From assembly GCA_029948255.1 (NCBI GenBank), contig JALIZF010001939.1, positions 186,001-250,000 of the forward strand: a stretch of 64,000 nt of DNA, read 5' to 3'. This document shows, piece by piece, positions 44,014 to 57,800 of the stretch; position 1 is the first letter of the stretch, and each line of letters begins with the position of its first letter. The DNA comes from Telmatactis stephensoni. Taxonomy: Eukaryota; Cnidaria; Anthozoa; Actiniaria; Isophelliidae. The notes beneath the pieces are model-generated. The model saw nothing but the letters and a program-made list of their open reading frames with translations, was not told where the DNA came from and did no database searches. Position numbers and translations under genes: made by a program.

Positions 44014-45760
44014 TACGTGAGCTAGTCAAACATCCAAAACATCCACTGACAGACCCCTTCGGTGAGCGGACACCAACCCTTGGACCCTCCTCCTGAAAAC
44101 AAACAAACAAACAAACAAACGAACGAACGACAACAGCAACAACAACAACAACAGTAACAACAAAAACACCTTTACAAACCTCCCATCACAGACACCTCTC
44201 GTAAACGGACACAGATTGCTGGTCTCAAGGGTTATCCGCTTACAGGACGTTCAACTGTAGCTTGTCCGTGCCAGGAGTGGCATATACAATCACTCTCCGT
44301 TAAAAAAGACTACATTAAATGTCACGTTTCTCCTTAAAATATGTGGCGTTTTTCCGTCATACGTGCACGGAATATGGTCAGTGCGCACTTGGAAAATTCA
44401 CAGCCTCAGAACTGCTCAGAGGCTGTGGAAGTGAAAACATCGAGGCAAACTCTTTCTGAATGCCCTACTGATTTACGTATTTGAATACGTAAAATAAAAC
44501 GGAACGTAAAAACACTGTTGTGGAATGTGCAAGTACGTTCCGTTTAGTTTGTTTGTTTGTGTTCTGTTACAAATGTCCTGAAAATCTACAATTTTTATTT
44601 CATATGTTGACATTAATGAGTTAAAATATAATGGACTTGAAGTTCTGCAATGCGGTGCGGTGTGCTTGTCACTGGTTGTAAGATAAGCTATCAGTATGCA
44701 CAGTGATGGGCTCCTGGTATGCATCATTCAGCCAGGTCACCTTCATCGACCCCGGTGCAGTCAGCGACCAACGAGTATGGCTTAGTTGATTTGGTCGGCT
44801 GCGGTGTCCGCGCGTCTACTGTCTGGCGTTTCAAATTAGTCACTGTCAAAAAGAAAAAAAATTCCAAAATGCCGCAAAATATTATATAATTGTAACACTT
44901 TTTGTGATGTCCAGGTAGAGATAATTTGATTTGAACCACCGTCATTTCAAACATCAGTTTGAAGCTCCTCCTAGGTTCTAAATAGCGGGTTTTTCATGTA
45001 AAAATCCAAACGGAAGTAAGATAAGCTACTGTGTTTTCTCTGCAACTAGAACAATCGGAGAGGATGCTTACAGGAATTTGATCAGGCCTGCGAGCAGAGT
45101 CTTTCTTTACCTCCGACCTCCGCGAAGAGAGAAGAAAGGAAAACTCTCGTTCGTTTTTTGGTATCGGGCAAATTAGATTTGAAAAGAACCGCAAATAAAT
45201 TGAAGTGCTAATCAAACTAGAACTCAAATCATGCCGACAAATAACTTCATTTTAGTTTGTATCTATTGATAAAAATTTCAACAATTTTCCGACCAATCCG
45301 AGTCGTTTCAACAGTGTTTTGTTGCCGTTTCCACCTAAAGGAGCAATATTGTTCTCTTTTATTAATTCTTCCAGTGTTTCCAATTTTCCAAATGACCAAA
45401 GCGAAGTTTCATAATTACTGGTAATAATTGCATGGTAATATCAAATAAATTGGAAACAAATATTTCGCGCCATAAATCAGCTGTTTATAATGGTTTTAAA
45501 AAGATTCTAGGGCAAGAACCCGGATGTAGAACATTACGTCACTGTGCTAGTCTATCAACAGCAGAAATCAAATATGGCGGACGGTTAGGAAATATTACAC
45601 GCATTTCAGCAGCTAGTGTCTTCACAACATCTTGTTCTGTAGATGAAATTACTGCCTCAAGTGTTAGATAAGGGTTTGAGGAATCCTTTATAAGGATTTT
45701 GGCCATTTGTGGTCTACAGAGACTTTCTGGAATTCAAATCTTTATTGGGTTGAAAATGAG
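44014..45760. other. intergenic, 5' region of the KIAA0319-like gene
   Basis: A CAAA/AACG/ACA microsatellite lies at 44096-44168. The rest is unremarkable. 'aaatatggcggacggttag' near 45573 resembles the first-exon surroundings common in animal genes, and the transcript of the downstream gene may begin around 45.4-45.7 kb. No promoter element was identified with confidence. Confidence 0.4.
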
Positions 45761-45860
45761 ATGATACGTGCACCAATGTTTTGGAATCTTTGCAAAAGTT
45801 CTTGGCGAAAAGGACAGTACTTCCTCTTGTTAGGAGTTGTATTTCTCCTTTTAGTTCAAG
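45761..45860 (+). CDS. KIAA0319-like: exon 1: start and signal peptide
   Basis: The ATG at 45761 opens MIRAPMFWNLCKSSWRKGQ followed by the hydrophobic core YFLLLGVVFLLLVQ. It exits in phase 1 at AAG/GTACAG. The following 93-bp intron is a multiple of three and free of stops, so the frame also reads straight through it; that makes the splice an inference from GT/AG and from the better domain start. An earlier in-frame ATG at 45707 would place 18 residues before the signal sequence and is less likely. Confidence 0.75.
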
Positions 45861-48800
45861 GTACAGACCTGTGCTATTATTGTGGGTCTATTTTTGAATG
45901 GTGTCGGCTTATAATATGCCTAAACTGGCAATGTGATTTTTTTCTCTATACAGAATCCAAGTGTTCCAGCGTTCGAAACTACTGTGGTACGGTATTCGAA
46001 GGACACTCGCTGAAGGACGGAAAAGAAGCAGGCTTATTTAAGAAATTAGACCGGACTGATAATATTGAACAGTGTATAAAGGATTGTTGCAAGGACGAAG
46101 AGTGTAGTACAGCATTATTCGTTGGACATCTTAAAGCTTGCTACTCTGTAGATTGTAAAACGTTAGAGGCTTGCAGACCAGTCCGAGCTTCACGAGCTTC
46201 TGAAAAGTATAACCTAAGCATCTTTCAAAAGGATTCTAAAGGTAAATATCACTAACAGATAGCTCTAGCGTACTGCAATCCTTAACAACCTGGTAAACAT
46301 ACTATAATGCTTCTAAATTATAATATAATCACTAAAATATCAGATTTCTTGTTGAATTTTCCTGTTTACAAGCTGATAGGGAATCAACAATTCATGTACA
46401 CATGAGCTCGCGTCTGGACGAGCATTCGCCAAGGGATAAGTGTTCACTGAACATCGTTAAATCCCTAAGTTTTCCAGGTGATAGCTTCGTGTGTAATTCT
46501 GTCGAGTGGACACGACTTTCCTTTACGGTCCGTTTGCTTTCGTATCTATTGTTTGAAATGTTTTGATCCGTGGTCATCTTTTGTTCTTTTTCATTCCAAC
46601 ACTATAGAACGTTTTATCTTTCGCAACAACCTTTGTTAATTTTAATCGCAATCGAATTTATAACCACATTATTTGTTCCTGCCTCATTTACAATTATACT
46701 TTTGCTATGGAATGGTAATTTTATTCGCTAAAAGGTTTTAAAAATCGTTGTTCGGCCAAGCATCAATTATTCATTCCATTCAGCTGCCACGATTTGTTCT
46801 CGGCGTTCAAGTCTTTGGAGAAACCAAATTACTAATAAACTTTAAAAGCCATTCTCACAGTTGGAGCCTCGCGAATTCTGCGTTAATTAGATATTTCTGA
46901 ATATATACGAAGGTTTAATGGGGTTGTCTAGTCACTCATATCGGCGTCCCTATAACAGCTTTTCCATGGATGAGTGCTTTAACTCTTGGTCAACCACCTA
47001 TTAGAATTGCAGTTTATTCTGGAGTGCTATTAGCTTCTAAAATTTTACTTATTAATCATTGTTTTGTATTATGGAGGTTTATTGTTCCAGAAATTTGTTC
47101 CCAGATGCTTTACAGAATATTTTACCACAATTTTAGGACTGAAAGACATAAGTGCACTTTAAATACAAAGTGCATTTTTTGTATGTTCCACTGTTGGAGC
47201 TTAACTTCCACACTTACCCAGATGAATTTACAGTCACTCTTTTTGCTCTGGCCTCTCATCAACACCAAAACCACATTTTTCTTTCATTTAAGAAAAAATT
47301 GTTTCAGTGCAGATGGCAAAAATGGAGAAAAAATATGGGTTTTCAAATTAATTTAGATTGTTGTGGACATAATTGTAGCCGAATATTTCTTCAGAAGGCC
47401 TGTTATCTCAATCCCTGAATGGTACAGTTGAACCTCCAAAAATGAACTCCTCTCATATACCAATACCTACATTTTTTTACCATAAGCAGACAGCTCTTAT
47501 AACACTGGACACCATTTCCTGGTCACAAGAATGTCTGCTTATAGGATGGTTCAGCTTTATAGCTAAAATCGTTGCATTGCAACCTCCAAAAGTGAAACTA
47601 GCTGGCATTTGAGTGTTAAGGGATATTATTATTACATCTTAGGGCTAGCTCAGGAAAAGCCAGCAAGTGGTGAAATTGCCAGCTGTTAATTCCATCAAAA
47701 CAGTCTGGCTAAAAATAGTGACTTGTCCTTTGTTTACTAACCCACCTTCAGCTGCCTTCTGGCCGTATTTTAACTATACTATATATTTGAAATTCCTTTG
47801 TAAGCCTTGCATTTTACATGAACATGTGTTGGGGGAAGGCACTGAGTAACAAACCTTGATCTATAATGAAGCATTTAATGATTTTTGTTTTATTTTTAAT
47901 AATTAAATGGCCAGAATAGAGTAGATTTTGTATGGCTGTGAATTCTAACTGGCATAGTACAGTCATGGTACTACGCTTATCACTTGCGTGAGAAACGAGC
48001 CAGTTTTGAGACCTATGTTTTGGTGTTAAAACTACATTGTTAGGAACAACTGCATTTGTTTACAATGTACAGCAAAGTTTAGCCTACAGCGAAGTTTGTT
48101 AGTAAACAAAAGATAGTTAAAAGGTTTTAGCCTGTAGGCTTTTTTCAGCGGACAACGTTAATTGAAATAGCTATATAAACTTATTTGTCCATTGCACTGA
48201 ATTTTCAATCACTGGTTTGTGGCGTACAGTCATGTTCTCTTACACTGAGAGAGTAAGGATTCTTGCACACATTTATTTATCCATCCATCATTCCATTATT
48301 TCATTTGTCCCATTCATTTATTCATCCTTTATTAACCCTATTTTTTTCATTTGGCTGCTGTAAAATATATCCATACCCTAACGGTATTTATTACATAGAT
48401 ATCAATGAAATACCAGGATTTGTCCTGTTTCTAAAATTTCGTACACAGTCAAGATATCATTTTTATCCTTCACACGTAAAAATATCACCGTTGCTATGAC
48501 TACCCTTGTATCAACCAATCACAAATGGCCTTAAAATTCTTCCCTGATCCTGAATATTTCATTGATATTTATAAAATAAACAGAAAATTACATGGTCGCT
48601 TGGAGATACGAATTTTATCTTCTCGTGTTGAATCTCTCACTCGTTTGCAGCGCTCACTCGTGAGAGATATCATCAACACTCGAAGATAAAATCCGTATCT
48701 CCGCGCGCCCATGTATTATTCCTGTTGTTTGTGTCTTTAATATTATTAATATTTATTGTTAATAAAAATACCAATAAATATCAATAATAATAAACTTTAT

Positions 48801-51800
48801 TTATAGTCTAATATAAGACTAATATACCACTGGGCCATCAAATAACATATAAATAAAATACATGGGAAAAATATCTATAAATCACAGTATGACATAAATG
48901 CATTAAAATTATGTACAAGAATATACAATAAATCTAAGAAAACTAGTTGAGTTATATTATAATGAATCTAAGAAATGTTTGTAAATTTGTGTCTTGAACC
49001 TCTAAAAAAAAATCAATAAAAACCAATAAAGCTATATTAGATGCTACATATTGTAAAGGTAACCATGGCAACCTTAAGCCACTACAGTTATGGTTACCAT
49101 GGACCATCTTTTGCATAATCCTTTAGAAGACCATCTTAAATTAAAAACTAAATTTATTATAAATTTTAAATAAATAAATACCATAAGTATGAAGGGTTCC
49201 CTGTGAAAACGACCTAAGTGACTTTTGATGGATGTCCAGACATTGAATTTGTGGCACAGAAAAGTTAATTGATATCATTTTATACCATTGAAAAAAATCA
49301 TCAAAAAATCACTAAAGTCATTTTCATAGGGAGCCCTTCATTATTAAGCCAACTCATCTTCAGGGTCAATTTTTTTGAATCGGCTCCACAGCTTGAGTAA
49401 TCCCCCCTTCTGTAGATAGGATCAATTTTTGAATAAGTCCCCCCAATTCAATGCAAATCAGCTCCCATTCTCAAATAAGCCTGATCCCATCTACAGGTCA
49501 ATTTTGAAATGCATGGAAGTCTGGGGATGCACATATTTGGTCATTTACTGTATCTGTGATCAAGGACACTTCTAATAAAATTGATGCTAAAATTAAATGT
49601 GATGCTTTATCATTTCATAGCACCTCATTGATTGATGATTCCAATAGAGCCCTTATTAGAGAAAAGAGGTAAAACATACTATAAAACATGTTATTAATAA
49701 CGTCAAATAAATTATAAACTGATAAAAACAGAAATTATAAAATCTAAAATTGAAGGCCTTTTACAAATGTACTAGTGATTCCTGATTAAATTGTAAAGAA
49801 ATAACTTATTTTCATAACCTCTAAACTCAAAAAGAGCAATAGAATGGCAGGGTAACAGCAGGAATTTTGATAAAGAAATAGATAATGCTCAGGCGTGCTG
49901 TGTGTAGATTTAGAGCACACACGGAGATTGATCATAACATGAAAAGTGTAAAGTGTCAATGCTTCTCGAGTGTTCTGATCAATCCCCAAGTGCTCTAAAT
50001 CTGCACACACCATAGTGGACAAGTTTGAGTAATAATTCAATATTGACAATATTCTATTTTTGATATTTAGGTACAAGTCGTGCCATCACTACCATGGCAC
50101 ACAATCAGGCTGTAAAGAACATTTAAAAAATAGATTACTCTACTTTAATCGTGCACCATCACTGGTCGAAAGAAGTCTTATTGTACCTCTAAGATGGCTA
50201 AGACACAAACTTAAAAATTCTCAGGACTGTAAGAAATATGCAATTGCAGCAGTTTGTCACTATGCTTTTCCTTATTGCTCTGATGATTCCAAACATACAC
50301 CAACATTTCTTTGTCAAGAAGACTGTAAACAGTTATATGAAGGAGTTTGTAAAAGTGTTTTTCAAATGGCTGTTCATGAAGGCCATGGGGCCTTTTTACC
50401 TGATTGTACAACTCTTCCATTGTCAACGCAAGCTAAATGTACCAAACTTAATATTTCAGGTATGTACTACAAGTATAATCTAATAATTGCTCATTATTAT
50501 ATAGAAGCTAGGCCCTGATCAAACAAGAACACAGTCAAGTCAATGCAAGTCAATGCAAGTTTTGACTTGCAGAGCTCTCAGTTGCATCGACTTGTAAGGA
50601 CTTGCAAGCACTTTGAGCATGCTCAAATTTGATTGCAAGCTGATGCAAGTTTTGGCTTGTTTGAACAGTTACCGTGCTAAAGTTAATTGTTTTTCTTGTT
50701 TTTTTAGTAAGACTTCCTGAACATTTTTCTATCCCACAAATAATTAAACAAAATCAAAACAGATTTTATCCTTGTCCTTCAGCCAGCTGTTTGTCTTTGA
50801 GAGTTTTAGAAAATCTTGCATTGATTTGCATGGAGCGATGTTCAAACAGGATGAGCATGGCAAGTTGCATGAGTTACATGTAGGTTGGGCTGGACTGGAG
50901 AGAAATATGTGGCTCTCATTAATTCTGTACAGACTTTGAAAGATGTATTTTTAATTTCCTCCTTACAGAATCTCTCCAAGTTTTGCCAGGAAAAATGACA
51001 TCCACAGGTTCTGAAAACCTACTTGAGAATTCTACTGGGAAAACAAACAGTGAAATGGCAAATAATAATGATGACGAGGACTTGAATTTATTTAAGCAAC
51101 AAATTAATCAACAAAATGGACCAAAACCAGACCTCAATTCTAATGTAAAGAAAGTGGAAGATGGTGATGATACAGATGCCCAAAAAGATGATCAAATAGT
51201 TTCTTCTAAAGTTACTACAAATCAGGAAAGAACAGGCAATGAAGAAGCAAAATCAACTGTGGATACTAGTGAACTCCCAACATCTCCTACTGCCGGCCAG
51301 AAAGCTGGTTCTTCAGTTGATTCTAATGAAGAACAAGACCAGAATACTCCAAAAAGAAGTAAAATTTCTGAAATAAGTCATGCTAACGATGAACATAAAG
51401 GAGATGAAGCAAAAACTAATCCTCAAAATACAAATGCACCAACTAGTTCTCCTTCCAAACCTCTTGGTTTGGGGTTAAAAAAGTCCCTTAGTTTATTAGA
51501 GCCAACATTGTCAACACAACATGCCGAGTCAACAGGAAAAGAAAAAGCTGCATCACCATCACCAAGTGCTACTTTGCCATCAGTGCGTGCCGTTAAACCA
51601 ACTTTTGTTAATGTGACCAATAATGATGACACTAGTTTAGATATCACAGATAAACCATCAGCAACAGTTAGCAGTGCTACTGCATCTAATGCAGCAACTC
51701 CAACACAACCACAAAGTAAGTTGTATTCAGTAGAGCAGATTTTGTTGACTGTGAAATGGACTGGCTGTACTGTGACCGTGTCAGTGCTGTGATGTCTATA

Positions 51801-54800
51801 AAAACATTCAAAAGTAATTCCTATCGTAGCTGTGGCATGACCATGTGGTGCTGTTTTCACAGTCATATGAAATCTACTTTAATCTCTTTGCAAGTAATAA
51901 ATGAAAATAATTCCATGTTAGATGGATGTACACTGTAATCATGCACTCAGTCATATATGTGCACTGTGCATGTGTAGAGCAAATTTCATGGGTCGGAATG
52001 TAAAACAGACAGTATTGCAGGCAAATATAATTCCATGTACTCACTGACTGTATTTTGATTTGCTTCAGATCAAAATGCTACATCAAGTCCATCAATATCA
52101 ACTCCTACCAAAGCTGTAACAGGTATATACTTTGTATTATATAAATTTTGATACTCATCAACTATCATTTAGAACAATAAAACATAAATAACTCCACGAC
52201 TATAAAGTAACTAAGATTGGATAACTGTTGCCTCAAAATTCTTTAATATTGGCAGTATACATGTACTACTTCTTATTAACTGTTTATTCTGTTACAGGAA
52301 TGAATAACTCAAGTGCAAGTAGTACCCCTACAAAATCACCAACAGGTACTAGATGTAATTCAATACTCTTCATAAATTGCAATTTATGTACATATGCATT
52401 GTACATGTATAATAATAATAATTATAACTGTTTTTTTAAGTGTCCAAGTCTTGTAGCGCTTGCACACTAATTGGGGGACACTGCATGTACTCTCACACAC
52501 ACTACCTCAGTCTACATTAAGTATTTTGCAAATAATCACTTGACTTACATGTTGATTTTACAACTGTATGTACAACTATGTTGTATGTATAACTATATAA
52601 TAAAAATGTCTGAACTCAACTTTATTTGTAGGGGCTGCTACCACCAAAAAGTCACCAACTGAAGGTATGTAGTATACATACTGAGTGCATGTACATAAAC
52701 ATACATTATATAGTAAACAATCTGCACTATACTGTAAGTGGTCAGTAACTCAGTTTGCCGACCACTTACCATTACCTTACAGTCACCTTACTGTTACCTT
52801 GCTGACCAAATTTTACTATTATCTTTTTGTTACCTTGCCAACCACTTACTGTATCAACCACCTATTGACCACTTACTGACCACTTACCAACCACTTACTG
52901 ATCCCTTATTGACCACTTATCAACCACTTACAAAGCACTTATTGACCATTTACCAAAAACTTACCAACCATCCACTTATCAACCATTTACCAAGCACATT
53001 AACACATGTACTGTGTGAATGTTGTATCACATTTTGTTTAGACAGATATGACATAATTTATTAATCAGTTTGATCAAATTTGGCCTTATTGATGAAGGAT
53101 AAATATTTTAACCTGGCTTGTGTTAGGGTCATCCACTGCTGTTAGAACGAAGCTCGCAATTTGTTAAAATGACAAAAACCAAGAATATGTGGATTACACT
53201 GAACAATGTCTTTTTGTTCTGCTTGTCACCTGTGGCATTGTTTCCTTCCAACCGTAGTGTATTACTGTTGTGTTCTCTTCTTTTCAGCACCACCAACCCT
53301 ACAAGTTTCTGCTGGTCGTAACAAGGTTCTGACTCTACCTGCTAACAGCATTGAGCTGTATGCCAGTGCATACCCAAAGGAGAGTGCTTGTATGTATTTT
53401 TGGTATCTCTTTGCCTGTTAAGTTCATAAGTAATGTATAAAGAACGAGAGAGCGTGTTATATCGGTGGATAAAGATCCGAGCCGAAGGCGAGGATCTTTA
53501 GACCTGATATAACACGCTCTCGAGTTCTTTATATTACTTATCAAACGTCTAGTTGTCAATTATCATATTGGACCAGAATTTTCCAAGTTTGACTACTTTT
53601 GGCTTAGAAAATCCAACTTCAAGTTTATGCAAATGAACAAAAATCTTTATCCGATATAAAGATCTACGTTCCGGTAGTGATTTCCATTGTGTTTTCTAAT
53701 GAATTATTAATGAGTTTGATAAGGAGTGATAAAAATTAAAAAAAAGAATATCTGGACATCCATCAAGAAGTCACTTAGGTCGTTTTTACAGAGAACCCTT
53801 CATTATTCTCCTTTTCTGAATTTTTCTGAATTTTCTGAATCTTTATTTGATAGCAAACCCATACTCCTATCATTGGCAACAAATATCAGCACCACAAGAT
53901 AGCCATGGCTACATGGAGGGGAAAGACACTAGAAGAGTTATTTTATCAAAGGTAAATGTACTGCAGGACAATTAGCTGATAACAAAACAACCTAGAAATA
54001 GCTGGGTCCCTATGAATTTTTGGCTGGACAGAACAGCCAAAATGTACAAAATGTATGCACCAATGATTGGTTCTTTGTTACTCTCACAAAGTTAAGCTAC
54101 ACCAGGAATGTCTTCTTCAGATAAAATTTTACTTTAATTGTTTCATGAAAGCTTTAGACTCTGATAACTCACTATGTTTTGGTGCCATTTTGGTTTCTGT
54201 CCAACCAAACAGTCCATGTATGCTTTGTGGTACTGGCAAATTACAGGGCAAAGAAAATGAATACTTTCACTTGACCATCATCATGTTACCAATTAATCAA
54301 TGTAGGACTATTACATTGGAGGATGGCATTAATGAGGAAAAAATATGGCAAGAGATTTTGAGCTGTTAAAAAACTTGATGCACATCATTGCATACAATGC
54401 ACATGTTAGTCTGCATTACCTGAACTTGAAGTCCAAGCCAGAAACTGCATGTTGTTGTAGTTACTTGTTACACCTATTTTCAAAATTATGCAGATGACAC
54501 TTGAATGGCTTTTTCAGTGTTTTGACTACCGTCAATCAAAGCTCTGACTATTCGTTCTCCCTGAGGCAAGCTTAAATTTACATCAAAATTCGGAAAATAC
54601 TAAATGTTCTGTCAATAAATTCAAGTTTGTTTTGGTTCTGAATTTAGAAAGCTAAAATTTTACAAATTCTAGTCGTTGCAATTTGATTGACAGAAGGTTA
54701 AAATCCAGACAAGCCATTGCCACTAGCTAGGTCGCATAATTTTTAAATTGGGTGTAACTTGGGTTATGCAATAAATTAAATAGAAAAATACTATTTTTTT

Positions 54801-57800
54801 TGGTAGTTAACATTTAACATTTTGATTTTCTTTACAGTTAAGTCATGTTGGAGTGTATCAATTTAAAGTAACTGTGAAAGGAACTTCAAATGGTGCATTT
54901 GGTTATGCTTTTGTTAATGTTACTGTACGACCAGGTAGGAACATACTAGGTTTATTTACTAGTTATTAAGACGTATAAGTTTTCTTTTCACTTTTATGCT
55001 TGCTCTGTTTGTATTTATGTGCCTACCAGTGCATGTTTCATTTTGTATAACAGTTTTCAACTAAGAGAATGGAGGTTCTTCTGCTGGGACATGAATAAGA
55101 GTAAACGTATTTTTGCACTCACCAGCAATAATGAAAGTGAAGTTCAAAGCTTTTGACACTCATCCAAGAGTCTTTATTATGAAGTGACTGTGGTGTCCAG
55201 TCTCCCATGACCGGGCACCAACACCAACACAGTTTTCAACTGTTTTCATAAAACTCATTTGTACACCTCCCCTGCTAATGGGTCAATGACCCAAAAGCTC
55301 AGAACAAAATAATGAAAATTGTTACGTAGACAAAGCAGATAAGATTGACTGGGATGTCTTCTACGTAAAGAGAATTTTTCAAAAGTTCTGTGAAGTCATT
55401 TGGCTCATAATTGATACAGAATGTCCATTGTTTTAGTTCCTAGAGTAAACAAGCCACCACGAGCAGACATTTCTCCCAAAGAGCAGAGCATCACCCTGCC
55501 CACGAATGAAGTAGTCCTGGATGGATCAAGTAAGTTAATTACATAATTTTGTTCAACATTGGACATTTAAAAGCCTAATTAGAAGTTGATGTGATTTTAA
55601 CAAACTTGTGTATAACATGTACTTGACAGGGTCACAGTGTCACTTGTGTCATGACACAAGTTTTTGCCATATTGGCAGGCAAACAGGGAGGCCAACATAG
55701 TTGATCACTATTAAATGATTAATGCTTTACAGAGAGCTCAGATGATGACAAGATAACTCAATACAAATGGGAAGAAGTCAAAGGCCCTTTAAATGACAAA
55801 AACAAAGTCATAAGCTCTGGTGTTGACTCCCCAGTTTTGCAACTGAAATCGCTTGTTCCAGGAATATACACATTCAAGTAAGGAATAATTTCAATGCATA
55901 TACTGTTATTCTTCTCTCCCTTTTTCTTATACCATACGTTTTTCTCTTTCAAACTTTCCTCTCAGTCCTTCCCTTTTTCATTCTGTTCCTTTTACTTTTC
56001 TTCTCTCTGCCTTCGCTCCCCTTAACCTGGAGGATCAAAGGCCCGACAACAAGGCTCAAAGGCTTGAGCTGTTTCTCCCCACATAACCATTAACAAAACA
56101 TAATGTAAAGTAAAGCAAGGCTCTCTCTCCCAGGTTCCATTTGAAGAAGAACTAATCTTTAGAAAATTGTATGTTCTAAAGGATCTTTTTATTTCACAGA
56201 TTGACTGTAGTCGATTCGGATGGTGAAAAAGATTCTACTACTGCCACTGTAACAGTCAATGATGGTAAGTTAATTGCAACTAGTTGACTAGCTAAGGAAT
56301 TGGGAGCATTTTTCTGTTGATCAAGATGACTTTTTCACTGGCTGTGTATATCTCCAAAAACATCCTGGCTTTGCCACTGTTATTTATCATCTTTACGTTA
56401 AATTCTTTTAGTTTTACCCATCTTTACTATTTACTTACCATCTTTATCACTTAATTCTAGAAAAAGACTATCCACCAGTGGCCAGAGCAGGCAATGATGT
56501 GGTGCTGACCATGCCTGTAAACTATGTAACTCTGAATGGTAACAGTAGCACTGATAACAAGGTAAATGACCATCCTACTGCCTACCATCCCCACACCAAT
56601 GTCCTGTCATTAGAAAGTAATGTGGAAAAAAATCCAAGCCCCTCAGGTCTTTCTGAGTGACTTCAATATCTAAATAGTGTCTTCAGTGTCATTGTCATCT
56701 TCATCAACTCTATCATATTTTCATCTCTTTGTCATTATTATTATGACCTCTTTCATCCTACCATTATCCGGGACTTGAACTTGGGACCACCGGATTGCAA
56801 GACCGACCCTCTGACCACTCGACCATGCTGCCCATTTCATATTAAAATTTGGTATGGGGTTTCTTTTTGTATTCCACAGGGTATAGTTAGTTACGAGTGG
56901 AGCAAGGCACCATCAAGTCCAGCTGTTGGTGACATGCAAGGCACGAATTCTCCATTCCTTAAGGTGTCCAATATGGTAGTAGGTGACTACACATTTATAT
57001 TAAAAGTAACAGATACTGGTGGACTTACATCTACTTCAAAAGTCACTGTTGTCGTACAGCCTGAGAAGAACATGCCGCCTGTGGCAAAAGCTGGGTCAGA
57101 TAAGGTATCATCATCTATCGTTATCATCATCATCAACCATCATCATCATCATAATATATAATTGTCGGTGGCATGTTAATTTAATTATTGAAATCGTAAA
57201 GTTTGGTTTAATTAATTTTTTTTAAATTCGTATTTTTTGTAGGACCTTGTATTTCCTGATGACTCTACAACACTAGATGCCAAAGAAAGCCATGATGATC
57301 AGAAGATTGAAAAATATCATTGGGAACAGGAAAGGTATGAGTACAATAATGGAAATAATAGCATTAGGAAAAGTGGCGTTGATTTCTAATGATAGTTTCC
57401 TTGTAGATCATACTAACATCTGTAATGTTTTCCTTCATAGTGGTCCATCAACTGCTGAAATCTCAGGTGCTGACGTAAAAGTGACCACTGTTAAGAAGCT
57501 ACAAGAAGGTCACTATGTATTTAAATTAACTGTAACTGATGACAAAGGTTTGACTGGCACAGATACTGTAGCTGTAAATGTTAAAAAAGGTAAAAAAAAT
57601 CTCTGCAATTAGTATTATCATCATAGCTTCCATCACCTTCATTATTCCCATGGAGGCACTTCTCACGGTGCAAGGTTCATTATTATCATTATCAACTCTA
57701 TCATATTTTCATCTCTGTCATCATTATTATCTCATCAATCCTACCATTATCAGGATAAGCACACACCTTGCGCCACTCGCGCTAAAAACTCGTAAAATGG

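Noticed and set aside
45432..45671. 79-codon frame upstream of the KIAA0319-like gene
   Set aside because: Probably within the 5' untranslated or promoter region; no recognisable protein features.
46970..47356. 128-codon hydrophobic frame in the large intron
   Set aside because: No domain, no splice context; composition like AT-rich intron read by chance.
50071..50459. Part of a separate ROR receptor tyrosine kinase gene
   Set aside because: No Ig, kringle or kinase exons were seen on either side; the downstream exons in matching phase are those of the KIAA0319-like gene. Not fully excluded.
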